Positions 47,368 to 59,838 of a DNA stretch of 64,000 nt are shown piece by piece (the first letter of the stretch is position 1; every line of letters starts with the position of its first letter). The stretch spans positions 806,001 to 870,000 of the forward strand of contig LATX02000100.1 of the NCBI GenBank assembly GCA_001466705.2, in the 5' to 3' direction. Made by a program: the position numbers and the translations under genes. Origin of the DNA: Moniliophthora roreri. Taxonomy: Eukaryota > Basidiomycota > Agaricomycetes > Agaricales > Marasmiaceae. The notes beneath the pieces are model-generated. The model saw only the letters and a program-made list of their open reading frames with translations, had not been told where the DNA came from and searched no databases.

Positions 47368-49539
47368 ATGTCGGATGAAAGGTCCCCGCTTCTCACTAAG
47401 CATAGCGATGTTCAAAATCACGGCTCGATAACTTCGTCGGAGAACTTAGACAGGGAGGCAGAGAGACAGGAAAACGGAGAGGCTGGAAGGATAATAAAAT
47501 CACCGAATCTATTACTGGTGGTGAGTTTCTGCCATCTTTTGCCAGATTGAGCCCCCTTTGAAAGTTTGTTTAGGTAGCGCCCATGTCCATTGGTATCTTC
47601 CTCGCTGCTATGGATCAAACTATTGTCCTTGCTTGTTCGTGTTACTGTTCTTCCCGGATATCCGTTGGACTGACTATCGACTATCCGCAGCCTATGCTTC
47701 AATAGGGAGCGAACTCAAACAACTACAGAAGACCAGCTGGATTGCGACGGGTTATATGTTGACCTTGACAAGTTTCCAGTGCGTTCCAAAATTATTCCAT
47801 TTATCTCATATGCTGACGTTTTCATGATACGTAGACCGTTATACGGGAAGCTTAGTGATATATTCGGAAGAAAACCCTGCCTTCTGGTTGCGTACTGCAT
47901 ATTTGGTCTCGGATGTCTCTTGTGTGGATTTTCGACTACCATGAATCAACTAATCTTGTCCCGGGCTCTGGCTGGTGTCGGAGGCGGCGGAATGTCAACG
48001 TGAGAGCTCTATTTATCATTATACACTCTGCATACTCAACATCCCCCAGTGTCGTCAGCATTATCATGTCTGATATAGTTCCGCTTCGTTCACGAGGAAC
48101 ATGGCAAGGTGCGCCTCTCTGTCGTTGACATTGTTAGTCCAACTCATGTCTGCAATGATAGGCATCATTAATATTGTTTTTGCCACTGGCTCCTCTGTTG
48201 GTGCTCCGCTAGGTGGTCTGCTTGCCGATAGCATTGGTTGGCGCTGGTAAGTTTTGCCCCTGCTTGCAGGTTCAAACCCCTCTCATGAACAATCAGGTCC
48301 TTCTTTATTCAATGCCCAGCCATTGCGATTGCATTTTGCTCGGTCTCACTTGCCCTAGATCTAGCCCCACCCGAAACGTCCGACTTCAAGGCGAAAATTA
48401 AGCGGGTCGATTTTGGAGGTGCTCTATCCCTCGTCCTGACGATATTCTTCTTCCTTTACGGATTGGAACGCGGAGGGAATATATCCTGGAACGATAACTA
48501 TACCATCGGTGCACTCGTCGCCTCTGCCGTGCTGTTCCTCGTGTTTGGGGTGATCGAGATAAAGTTGGCGAAGGAGCCATTCGCTCCAAAACGGATCATC
48601 TTTAATCGCGGCTTGATAGCCAGCTATCTTGTCAACTTCTTCGGAATTGCCTCCCAGATGGCAATGGTGTTTCATGTTTCGCTCTACTTGCAAGCAGTCA
48701 GAAGCATGTCTCCTTCACAGGCTGGGCTGTGGCTTGTTCCCAGTATCTTTGGTGGTGTCTCGGGAAGTCTCGTTGGCGGCTTGGTTATCCAAGCTACTGG
48801 GAGGTATTACTGGGTCACAGTGGCCGGGTACTTCTTGCAGACAATGGGGCTCATGGAAGTGACTTTGAGCGCTGGCGTGCTGTTCACTTCAGTCATCTCT
48901 CTTGCCATAGGTACGTACGGTCTCACCCTGCTTTTTTCAACAGCTTTGTGTTTACGTCAGCGTAGGTCTCTTAGTGTCGGGCTTTGGGAACGGTGAGCTC
49001 ACGTGCCGTAAAACTGGTCAATCACTGACATTCGACATTCGACAGGCGGCGGTATCACGACCAGTCTCATTGCATTAATCTCCAACGCCGGCCCTGAAGA
49101 TCAAGCAATCGCTACAGCAGGTTCGTATCTTTGCCTCGTACAGCTGCAGTACCGTGACTTAAACTTCGCTGCCTAGTGTCTTACCTGTTCCGGTCGTTAG
49201 GCTCAGTAGTTGGCCTTTCCATCGGAAGCACTATCCTGCAAGATTCTCTCCGTAATACCCTTCGACGGGAATTGACTGGGCAGGATGTCAACGAGGTGCG
49301 TCCACCACCGACTGCAACTCAAAAGACAACGCTGATCCATTTGTCGTTCTCAGATTGTCAGACGTGTACGAGAATCCCTCAAGTATCTCGACGAGCTTGA
49401 CTCGCAGACGAAAACAGTAGTCAAGGGCTCATACGAAAGCTCAATTCACATCACCATGTGGTTCAGCATCGGACTCGCGATCTGCGCCTTCAGTTCCTCA
49501 CTTTTTATCAGGGAGAAGCTTATAGCTACACGGACTTGA
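47368..49539 (+). CDS. MFS transporter, DHA2 type (vacuolar amino acid/drug exporter-like)
   Basis: About eleven exons with GT-AG introns read through without a lesion to give roughly 550 residues. The acidic N-terminus (MSDERSPLLTKHSD) has a dileucine-like motif often seen in vacuolar transporters. The first helix (PMSIGIFLAAMDQTIVL) is followed by SWIATGYMLTLTSFQ, then the MFS signature PLYGKLSDIFGRKP, RALAGVGGGGMST, and the antiporter-type motif SVGAPLGGLLADSIGWRW. The second half includes LWLVPSIFGGVSGSLVGGL and ends REKLIATRT. This pattern fits DHA2 transporters such as the Fnx1/Vba group, which move basic amino acids into the vacuole, or related drug exporters. The substrate cannot be set from sequence alone. 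The gene starts 245 bases after the upstream DUF6533 gene ends. Confidence 0.85.
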
Positions 49540-49949
49540 CACCCGCTTACTCCGACCATGCAATGGAATCTATGTATAGACGCACAAGAGCAATGTGATT
49601 CATTTATCCCGATCCCGAACGTTATCACGAGTTCGCTCTAGGCTCTAGCTTGGGAAGACCATTACTACTACTCGCACGGGAAGATGTTGGCATCACATGG
49701 CTGCTTTGATGACGCTAAACAGGCTACTAAGGGTCTAGAGGACCGTTTCTCGATGTTTCGTCCATAAACGCCCGCTGAAATCCTTCAATGCAGCTGACGA
49801 AAGGTCTATCGATGTGATATACACCTTCAAGTTTTGCTCTCCAATGCCGAAGCCTATAGATTCTGACAATTGGATGACAAGGTATTATAGCACGATGACC
49901 CCTGTCTTCATCTCTTGGTCGCTTCATTGTCCTCAAAACGAGGGGTACC
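49540..49949. other. No recognisable gene
   Basis: This is the 3' flank of the transporter. No frame or repeat can be supported. Confidence 0.5.
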
Positions 49950-50480
49950 GCACGTGAAAGCAAAAATATTGGATCAGATTGCCGCTATCGATGTAGAAAT
50001 ACAAAAGTTCCCCGACAGTAGAGGGAACGTTCGAGATGCATTGGTACTCGTGATTTCATTTGCAACGGTCCGAGTTTACTGATTTGCGTATAATGCAGGC
50101 TATCCACCGAGGGCCCAGGAACTGGCGAAACTGCTCAACTAAGCACGACCGATGTGAAGGTGCGCATCGCTGTTCAAAGTCATGCGTTGCTTTAGTATAC
50201 AGCTCAACTCCCGGAAATCGATACCCAACCAATTCTCGACCAAGAGCAAACGTTCCAGCTCCATATCAATCCAGCTTTAGATAGTATTGCCAAAAAGCGA
50301 CCCGCTTCTGATTCTCTTCCGGTAAAGGGAGTGTTGAAACTGGACCCCTAGACCTTGGGCCAAAGTACAATGTCGTTTGAGGATGCTCTAATCGCAGCGG
50401 CTCCAGTGCGCATCCCGTTTCTCTGCTCCCGCTGCACAGTACTGGAATCGCTGTCAGAATTATCTCAAATAGAAGCTGCC
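49950..50480 (+). pseudogene. HsbA-like (hydrophobic surface-binding) pseudogene
   Basis: Pieces in consecutive exons match the intact gene at 51269: LDQIAAIDVEIQKFPDSRGN, then AQELAKLLN in a shifted frame, then ALDSIAKKRPASDSLP and MSFEDALIAAAP. The frame is broken after AIH, and there is a stop inside AKLLN and another after LKLDP. No signal peptide is recognisable upstream. It appears to be a decayed tandem copy of the HsbA gene. Confidence 0.75.
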
Positions 50481-51225
50481 GGTGCACGATTTCTTGAGTA
50501 ATCGGCACAGAATGCTGTAACTATCAGTGATTAGAGCATATTCGCAACAGCTTTTCTGGCGATTTCGAGAAGACCCGAGCATCCACTCGGCTAGTAAAAA
50601 GTGACATGTTACTTTACCTTTGTAACCGCTTCTACTGTACACCCCAGCATATAGACAGTTCACTTGTTTTCACCCTAATCACGGAAGCCTTTCAAGTGAC
50701 GGCCTGTTTTCTGAGGTACTTGGGAGCAGGTTTTCTGCACAGTGTGGTACATGAGTACCTTAGTCGTGACGAGTGACATTACATGGCTTCCGAAGAACTC
50801 TTCGGGCGACTTGGAAACGCGTTGCGAATATGCTCTATTACCTCTCCAAGCACCGTCGGACGCCTGAAACGTGATATGCCAGCAAACTTCCGAAACGGAT
50901 GTGCAGTTACGCTTAATTCTCAGGTCCAGAAGCTTCACATATTCCGCGGACCGCGGATGATAGTACGGATGTCTTGTTTTCTCATGCATCTTAATTGCTA
51001 TGTTTCGACGACTCCCAAGCATTCGCAGTGAATCTATTTCTGCGAACGTTCATATGGTACTGCCCTCGAATGCCCGCCGGCGGTCAGAATCTATTCAATG
51101 AGTTGGGCGTTAGCTCGCGGAAGATGGGTGTCTTCCTTTTGACTTCCTACGAACTCCATATTAAAGCCCTGTTTTAGGCCATTCTTTTCGCTTCCAAGTG
51201 AGGCAAGGTTTAGTTCAGGATCCAC
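50481..51225. other. No recognisable gene
   Basis: This lies between the HsbA pseudogene and gene. Frames on the minus strand (50675-51022) have no family resemblance. Confidence 0.5.
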
Positions 51226-51233
51226 TATAAAAG
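51226..51233 (+). promoter_or_regulatory. TATA box of HsbA-like gene
   Basis: TATAAAAG lies 36 bases before the start codon at 51269, a usual spacing when the 5' leader is short. Confidence 0.55.
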
Positions 51234-51268
51234 CATGACTCTCTTCTTGAGAGTAGGATAACCTCGAG

Positions 51269-51861
51269 ATGGTCCAACTTTCTATCCTTTCGCTCTGCTT
51301 GTTCGCAGCTGCTGCGTTCGCAACGCCTGTCAAGCGCACTGNCAGTCTGAACAACCAGATTCAAGCCTTTCCCAATAGCGGAGGAAGTCTTACGAACGCA
51401 CTGGTATGCCGACAATATCTCCGTTCCACATCGATACTCACCATTCACACTGTCAGGCTATCTTTAATGCTGCCGCTGCTCTAGATCGCTCAATCACGCA
51501 GGGTACCACTGACGTTCAGGTGGGAAGGATATACCAGCTCACTTTGTACAAAAGCACTGATCCCATCCACTTAGAACACAGGTGTTTTCTCCGAGTCTGA
51601 TGGACGGACTATTCCTCGATCTGTACAAGCCGTACAGCCGACAATTATCTCTGCGTTAGATGGAATCGCGTCCAAGAGGGCAGCCTTTGACGGACTACCG
51701 ATGGGCGGGATTTCGGGACTAGTAAAGCAGTATCTCGCAGCGCTAGGCTCAGATACGATGGCATTTGAGAACGCCCTGATCGCTAATGCACCTGTGAGTC
51801 AAAAGTCATTACTTTAGAAGCCGCATTGTACTCACATTGACGACGGTCGTTGGCAGCTCTA
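51269..51861 (+). CDS. HsbA-like secreted cell-wall protein
   Basis: Exons 51269-51403, 51457-51519, 51575-51793 and 51856-51861 stay in frame. A signal peptide (MVQLSILSLCLFAAAAFA) is followed by the HsbA core: NNQIQAFPNSGGSLTNAL, ALDRSITQGTTDVQ, NTGVFSESDGRTIPRSVQA, ALDGIASKRAAFDGLP and MAFENALIANAP. HsbA-type proteins bind hydrophobic surfaces and recruit secreted esterases; related cell-wall mannoproteins share the fold. An n at 51342 lies just after the signal peptide, where homologues have roughly 15 more residues, so sequence may be missing there. The last exon encodes only Leu before a stop, shorter than the usual C-terminus, so the 3' end may be truncated or mis-modelled. Confidence 0.75.
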
Positions 51862-53934
51862 ATGCACGCTCGGCAATACGATTGATGTTGTAGTAGGGGG
51901 ATCGGGGCTTGCCGGTCGGAGTTTGTCGGAGTTTCCTAGTATAGATCTTAGTCGTATCGCACGTTGTACTTGCATCAGCAAAGCTACAATTGTATTATTT
52001 GTATTCTAAAATGCGGAAATCGGCTTTTTCAATACCAATTCCGCTCGTATGTGATGGTATTGCACAACGAGGTCCCGATATTGTACAATACCATAAAATA
52101 CACTTACAGTGCCGGTCACTTAGACCTGACCACTCGATAGCGGGTCCCCGAGAGTGAATTTTGAGGAAATTTTTGATGATTTGGAAGGAAACAGGGTCGA
52201 ATTAGCGTAAAAATGCAATGTCCGAAAATATACCGTGCACGTGACAAATTCCAGATTTTAGGATCAAAAAAATANTATCCGTGCATTTTTTCGGAAATGT
52301 TGGCACTATATGGATGCTTACCAGTATGTCTCTCCCTTTTTTTTGCATCCCCTTGTTGACTATGCATTAGAAAAGAGCTAAATGCATGGCAGGTGGAGTT
52401 TGTGGTGAAGAAGTATCAGTCACACTGTTGGGTCCCTGCAAGAATAATGATGGATGTCAATGTTATTAACAATTACTGACAGTATTACAGTAGTTATGTG
52501 CAATGTACAAGGCGTGAATGCTGTTGAAGGTCATCCTGCTCGAATTATCTCCCGGATATATATCTATAAAAGGAAATTCAGGGTCCTATTCCAGATTTTG
52601 GTATTGTTGAAAAAGTAAAATCCATTCTGGGGGGAAAGTGGTCAGTTAATCTTTCATCAGATATCATTCTGTGCTATTGTCCAGCTTTTCAAGATAAAAG
52701 AATGATATTTGGGATCCATAAATGCCATATTAAGGATATGCTGCCACAGCTTATTGACGGTGTAACACAGTCATCAATGCAGGTAAGGTTGGCTGGCTGA
52801 TTTCTGTCTGGGTAGAAGCCCATGGCATGGTGACTGCATTACAGGTGACCATCTTGAGGTCATTTGGGACTAGCTATTGCCAATTTGTCAGACCAAATGC
52901 ACCAGCAGATATAAGTACAACACACCTGGTTTGAAGTCCTCTCAAATTTGTCATATCCTACACCCTGCCATTTTTGTTGACATGATTCCGACTGTGAGGT
53001 GGAATCATAATGCTGAAAAAAAACCTATTAGTCACTGAAAGTCAGCTGGAGAGCCAAGCCATAGAACCTAGTAGGGCTGAGTAGGTGAGACCAAAGCATT
53101 TGACTACTGCAGATGGCTTGAGAGCTAGAGCATTGAAGAGAACCTTGAAGTTGTAGGCTTGAGTCTTGAAAGTCATTGGTTGATCCTTGACAGAATCATT
53201 GAATTGGTTCATAAAGTGGGGAAGAAGATCATTGCGATATCACTTTCTGGGTGAGGAAAATTGAGGTTGTTGGGGGCAGGCTCCGCAATGATGGTTCGAC
53301 ATAAAGGTTTGGCTTCTCATGTGGAGAACAACTACGAGTCTTAAAACCCAAGACGAACGAGAGGTAGGAAGGTGAACCGCACTCCCACCTTTCAGTATAG
53401 CTGTTAAATTGTATCTACTTTAGTGCATTGACTCGTGTTCTCCCTCTGAAGCTGAAATACAAGTAATGCATAGAACACTGGAAATGCAGGTGTAGCTTTG
53501 CTGATGTGTTCCTCAGTCTTATGTATCATGTTCCCATTGCATCGTACTCACTGAGGCAGACTTGCCCTGCCTCAATGTGTATTAAATAAATAACTCAAAC
53601 ATGGAATGGTTGAAGACTTCCTTGCTTCCAAATTCTCATTTTGTGGGGATCAATACACTGAATTCACCTCTTGCCATGCAAGATGTTTTCTCTTGGCCTT
53701 TATATGAGTGCTATCAGTTCATCAAGTTCTGGATGAGCACCATATCATTCTGGGCTCTTTGACACCTTGAATAATGATGCAAAGATGGAGGAGTTGGCAT
53801 GACAACCCTATTGGTCTTTGAGCTTCTTATGACGGAAGGTACACAAGATGATTTAGCTTTAGAATGTTCCTATTCAATCCATGGTTACTAACTCAGGCCA
53901 TTGAATGATCCTGGAGAGCTGCGGTCACCACCTC
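51862..53934. other. No recognisable gene
   Basis: An n at 52275 interrupts this stretch. A plus-strand segment near 52610-52790 can be read as SILGGKWSVNLSSDIILCY and onward, possibly transposon-derived, but I cannot assign it. The rest has only short frames. Confidence 0.4.
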
Positions 53935-54469
53935 TGTAAGAACACCAATACTACAGCTTATGTGTTGAGACAGAATGGAGACATAAAGCACAGTGGAATG
54001 TGCTCAACTCACATTTGTACAAGAGCTTGCTAGAACCTTGAGGGTTGTAGAGGTGCAATGTGCAGAGTAGTCAATGTAAATTGAACTAGAGAATGTAGCT
54101 ACATACATGCTTGCTTTTATACTACTCTAAAGGATAAGTTCCATGGATAAATGGTGAAACCTAGTAAGCTATGGATGTAAGCTACTGAATACTTGTGAGA
54201 CAAAGTATCCAAGAATAATGTGTATTGGAGAGACACAATACAATTGTCTGATGGTAGAAGAAGCTATACATGTGTTCTACATGAGTTCTACTATATTGTG
54301 CATGAGGCTACAATACTCCTACTGGACAAGGGAGCACTCCTATGACTATAGTGCAAGCTCCGGAGAAGCTCAGGAATGTACTTTGTAAGTTCCGTAGTTG
54401 ATCACAGACGCAAGTAATACAATAACTAATGTACCTAGTTTAGTATAGTACAGGTACAGTGCTTCAACA
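53935..54469 (-). mobile_element. 3' LTR of Copia element
   Basis: On the minus strand a purine-rich tract (GTGAGAGGGAG) ends just before TGTTGAAGCACTG, the expected polypurine tract and LTR start, directly after the RNase H domain. A TATA-like GTATAAAAGC lies inside. The far end (TCTTACA at 53935) is a guess, because the 5' LTR is not in the window for comparison. Confidence 0.55.
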
Positions 54470-54511
54470 CTCCCTCTCACTAAGTTTGTGATAAACTTTA
54501 TAGTGATTAAG

Positions 54512-57009
54512 CTATATGGAGGAATCGGTCTTAAAGAATGTAAGGCCGAGAAAATCTCCATGGCATTGAAATTTGTCCCAAGGTAGATTCTTCATCATAA
54601 GATCTGTGGGTTGCTGATTTGTGGGGATAAAGAATACTTCAACTTTCTTCTTGGCAACGCATTCTCGAATATGGTGATATTTAATATCAATGTGCTTTGT
54701 TCATTTTTCAGTAACTTGATTTTTACTGATGAAGATAGCACCTTGATTATCACTAAGCAATGGTAGTCTTGCTATGGGATATTTGATTTCAGAGAATAGG
54801 TTTATTATCCATTTGATCTGTCTAGCACAGTCAGATAAAGCCATATATTCAGCTTCAGTGCTGGATAATGCTATGGATTTCTGTTTCTGTGAAACCCAGA
54901 AGACCAGAGCACAAGCAAAGTTAATGAGGTAACCTGTTTGTGAGACTCTAGTGTCTTCATCTGTAGCCCAGTCAGAATCGGCATATGCTATGAAACCTTG
55001 TTCTCCTTTCTTATCTTTGTAAGTGAGAGAATATTTGCAGGTTCCAATTAGGTATCGAATGATGTATTTTGCTTTGTTGAGATGCTCCTGAGTAGGATTT
55101 GTCCCATATTGTGAAAGTTTGATGACCGGAAAAGTAATATCTGGTCAGATACCTAAGCATAAATATAGAAGTAATCTGATCACTGATTGGAATTGGGATC
55201 TAATTGTAGAGTTCGCTTCTCCTTTATTAGCCATAGGTTTGTAACTGGCAGGTAATGGAGTACAAGTAGCATTGGCGTTTTCCATACCAAAGTGTTTAAT
55301 GATTTTCTCAAGATAGTCACTTTGATCAAGTGATAAAGTATGTCTCTTTCGATCTCAAGTAATCCACATTCATAGGAATTCTCTAGGTTTGCCTAAATCT
55401 CTATGCTCCCATATTTTCATGAATTCTTTCTTCTTAGAGTTAAGAAGGCTAGAATTTGAACCCATGAAAATTGCATCATCTACATATACAATGGCAATGA
55501 TAATATCATTTCCATGTATAAAGTAATATACACCAGCATCTGATATATAGAGCTTAAATCCTAGCTTAGCCATGGATTTAGTGCATTGGTACCACCATGA
55601 TAGAGAGGCTTGTTTTAAACCATATAATGCACAGCATAATAACCAAACTTTGTTTGAACCTTTGACAAATCCTTGTGGTTGTTCCATATAAATCTCCTTG
55701 TCAAGTTCGCCATAGAGAAAGGCTGTTTTGACATCTAGCGCTTGAATATCCCAATCCTCAAGAGTGGCTAGTGCAAGTAATATGTGAACAGTTTCAAAGT
55801 GTACTACAGAAGAGAACAATTCATCATAATCTATTTCTTCGACTTGTGAGAAACCTTTTGCTACAAGTCATGCCTTATAATGGCCATCTGTTTTGACGTC
55901 AAAAACCCATCTGGATTTTATAGCTTTTTGACCTTGAGGTAAATCTACAAGTTTATAGACATTGCGTTCTTGTAGTGATTTGAGTTTGTCATGACATGCA
56001 GCCATCCATTTCTTCTGTTCATCTTTTGACAGAGTAAGGATATCTTTGTATTGCCATTGATGTATGTTGTCAATAGACAATGCTGATGCCATAATGTAAT
56101 CAAGGTAATGAACTCCCCCTTCCTGAGAAAGAATTTGTACATAATTGACCATTTCATCATCAGTCTGAGGTGGAGTACAATCAATGTCAATTTGATCATG
56201 ATCTTGTTCCATTTCATCCTCATTTGACTGTTGAATTTGATGTTCAGCAGGTGGAATTTCCTGCTCATGGTCATGACTACTACCTTGTATGAATTCTTGA
56301 TCAGGACTTTCACCTTGATCATCAGAATCAGGTAAGTTGTTATATGTACATAGACGTAGTCTTTCTTGGATAGGCATATGACCCATTGCATCTCCATACT
56401 GCTGTGGTACATGAGTCTGTCTTTTAGGATGACTTTGTTGATGTTGACTTGGGTCAAACATCTGTACCCTTCGTCGCATTCTCCTGTTAATATTATTTAT
56501 TTCAGAATCTATTGGGTTTTGCGGCAGTGCAGTATTTTTAGGTTGTGATTGATCCTCACCATCATTCTGGTTATGATGATGATCCACAGGATCATTACCT
56601 CTGTTGGGATTATTAGGTTGAGGGAAATCAGGATGATGATCATTATCATCATTTCCTCCCCTTTGATCATGATTTTGATGACTGTCATCATCATTATCAG
56701 ATTGTGGTCGATTTATACCAGTAAAAGGAATAGATAAGATTCTATTGGTTGATTGTAAGGTTCAATCAACTGAATTAGACGAGTATGGAAAGTCTTCTTC
56801 ATCGAAGTCTGCCTGAGCAGCCATAAATATTGTCTTATCCTGTCACATAAACCGATATCCTTTAGTGTTAGGAGCATAATCTAAGAATGTCATATGTTCC
56901 ATTTTCTTTGAAAGTTTGTTCTTGTGTTGTTCTTTATGAATGAAGACATATGCTGAACATCCTGGTGTTTGGAAATAAGAAACATCAGGTACTTTTTTAC
57001 TATAGATTT
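54512..57009 (-). pseudogene. Copia pol, RT and RNase H part
   Basis: The minus strand reads the end of the integrase region, a Gln/Asp-rich linker, then YKA-stop-LVAKGFSQ, the RT core (DVKTAFLYGELDKEIYMEQP, LYGLKQAS, YVDDA) and RNase H (ADSDWATDEDTRVS, STEAEYMALSDCARQ), ending at 54512. TGA stops occur at 55868-55870, 55370-55372, 55355-55357 and 55145-55147. At each, the family has Arg, so CGA became TGA. The first 1208 bases on the upstream side (55802-57009) are identical to 57758-58965 because of an assembly overlap. The element is inactive as read. Confidence 0.9.
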
Positions 57010-57010
57010 N

Positions 57011-57756
57011 GAGAGGCTTGTTTTAAACCATATAATGCACAGCATAATAACCAAACTTTGTTTGAACCTTTGACGAATCCTTGTGGTTGTTCCATGTAAA
57101 TCTCCTTGTCAAGTTTGCCATAGAGAAAGGCTGTTTTGACATCTAGCGCTTGGATATCCCAATCCTCAAGCACGGCTGGTGCAAGTAATATGCGAACAGT
57201 TTCGAAGCGTACTACAGGAGAGAACAATTCGTCATAATCTATTCCTTCGACTTGTGAGAAACCTTTTGCTACAAGTCATGCCTTATAATGGCCATCTGTT
57301 TTGATGTCAAAAACCCATCTGGATTTTATAGCTTTTCGACCTTGAGGTAAATCTACAAGTTTATAAACATTTTGTTCTTGTAGTGATTTGAGTTCATCAT
57401 GACATGCAGCCATCCATTTCTTCTGTTCATCTTTTGACAGAGTAAGGATATCTTTGTATTGCCATTAACATACATTGTCAATAGACAATGCTGATGCCAT
57501 AATATAATCAAGGTAATGAACTCCCCCTTCCTGAGAAAGAATTTGTACATAATTGACCATTTCATCATCAGTCTGAGGTGGAGTTCAATCAATGTCTATT
57601 TGATCATGATCTTGTTCCATTTCATCCTCATTTGACTGTTGAATTTGATGTTCAGCAGGTGGAATTTCCTGCTCATGGTCATGACTACTACCTTGTATGA
57701 ATTCTTGATCAGGACTTTCACCTTGATCATCAGAATCAGGTAAGTTGTTATATGTA
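57011..57756 (-). pseudogene. Diverged Copia pol fragment on an interposed contig
   Basis: This 746-bp contig matches 55604-56350 but differs at many sites, nearly all transitions. It keeps FSPVVRFETVRILLAPA where the neighbouring copy has FSSVVHFETVHILLALA. It has its own TGA at the YKA-LVAKG position (57276-57278) and an extra stop near 57467. It comes from another copy of the family and was probably placed here wrongly. Confidence 0.8.
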
Positions 57757-57757
57757 N

Positions 57758-59837
57758 TACTACAGAAGAGAACAATTCATCATAATCTATTTCTTCGACT
57801 TGTGAGAAACCTTTTGCTACAAGTCATGCCTTATAATGGCCATCTGTTTTGACGTCAAAAACCCATCTGGATTTTATAGCTTTTTGACCTTGAGGTAAAT
57901 CTACAAGTTTATAGACATTGCGTTCTTGTAGTGATTTGAGTTTGTCATGACATGCAGCCATCCATTTCTTCTGTTCATCTTTTGACAGAGTAAGGATATC
58001 TTTGTATTGCCATTGATGTATGTTGTCAATAGACAATGCTGATGCCATAATGTAATCAAGGTAATGAACTCCCCCTTCCTGAGAAAGAATTTGTACATAA
58101 TTGACCATTTCATCATCAGTCTGAGGTGGAGTACAATCAATGTCAATTTGATCATGATCTTGTTCCATTTCATCCTCATTTGACTGTTGAATTTGATGTT
58201 CAGCAGGTGGAATTTCCTGCTCATGGTCATGACTACTACCTTGTATGAATTCTTGATCAGGACTTTCACCTTGATCATCAGAATCAGGTAAGTTGTTATA
58301 TGTACATAGACGTAGTCTTTCTTGGATAGGCATATGACCCATTGCATCTCCATACTGCTGTGGTACATGAGTCTGTCTTTTAGGATGACTTTGTTGATGT
58401 TGACTTGGGTCAAACATCTGTACCCTTCGTCGCATTCTCCTGTTAATATTATTTATTTCAGAATCTATTGGGTTTTGCGGCAGTGCAGTATTTTTAGGTT
58501 GTGATTGATCCTCACCATCATTCTGGTTATGATGATGATCCACAGGATCATTACCTCTGTTGGGATTATTAGGTTGAGGGAAATCAGGATGATGATCATT
58601 ATCATCATTTCCTCCCCTTTGATCATGATTTTGATGACTGTCATCATCATTATCAGATTGTGGTCGATTTATACCAGTAAAAGGAATAGATAAGATTCTA
58701 TTGGTTGATTGTAAGGTTCAATCAACTGAATTAGACGAGTATGGAAAGTCTTCTTCATCGAAGTCTGCCTGAGCAGCCATAAATATTGTCTTATCCTGTC
58801 ACATAAACCGATATCCTTTAGTGTTAGGAGCATAATCTAAGAATGTCATATGTTCCATTTTCTTTGAAAGTTTGTTCTTGTGTTGTTCTTTATGAATGAA
58901 GACATATGCTGAACATCCTGGTGTTTGGAAATAAGAAACATCAGGTACTTTTTTACTATAGATTTCGGTTGGAGTTTTCCAATCTAAGTGTTTGTTAGGA
59001 GTGTGATTATATACATGTACAGCATTATTCATCATAAACTCCCACCGAGATTGTGGTAAGGAGGCATGATTGTGGAATTTTTCTGCTTTTTCCACAAGAG
59101 TTTGAATTGAGTGTTCAACTCTTTCTTGCTGCTGGTGTATATGTGGAGCTGAGTTACACATTTGAATTCCATTATCTTTAAGATATGTTTGGAACTCATT
59201 TCCAAAAAATTCTCCACCATGATCAGTTTGAACACATTTAATTATTTTACCAGTTTGCTTTTCAGTTAGAGCACAAAAGTGTTTGAAACTGGTAAGTGTT
59301 TCAAATTGATTCTTAGTTCATTGATGATAAATCCATCCTACTGAGGAATGGTCATCAATTAGAACTAATGTATAATGATTTTGGTGGTAAGAAGTTATAG
59401 GAAACTCCTTAATATCCATGTGAATGAGTTCTAGGATATTATCTTTACGCTTTTGAGAACTATAGTAAGGTTTGGATGCTGTTCCTCCTTCAGCACATCC
59501 CTTACACAAGGACTTTTTAGATTCTTGTTTCTCAATGGAAAATCCTTTGCAATGCTTCATACAGTTTGTCAATACTCAATAAGGTATATGACCAAATCTG
59601 TTATAAGCAATTACAGGATCAGTTGATTTAATCTTGAAAGCAAGAATAGTAACTGCTTCGTTCTGTTTAACAGAAGAAGCATGTAGGTAGGTGTACCCAT
59701 CTCTTTCTGGTTTCGCAAATAGCGACATAAAGAGTTTACCATTAGCTTTCGTAATTATAGAAGTTTCTGGGAATGAATATTTAATATCGTAACCATTTAC
59801 GATATATTTATTCCCAGCTAGAAGTCTATGATTTGCT
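57758..59837 (-). pseudogene. Copia pre-integrase and integrase region
   Basis: Reading down the minus strand gives a gag-pre-integrase-like segment (AYNRFGHIPY then CKGCAEGG), the integrase core (HMDIKEFPIT, QTDHGGEF, then RVEHSIQTL with the expected Glu), FQTPGCSAYVFIHKEQHKNK, and the acidic linker before the RT. Stops occur after HIPY, after IYHQ, after KGYRFM and at YKA-LVAKG. All are TGA where CGA would restore Arg. The protease motif (DSG or DTG) is not seen before the n at 59838. Confidence 0.85.
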
Positions 59838-59838
59838 N

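Noticed and set aside
55945..56457. 170-codon minus-strand frame, also at 57901-58413
   Set aside because: It is an alternative frame of the Gln/Asp-rich linker of the Copia polyprotein, with low-complexity Met/Ile content.
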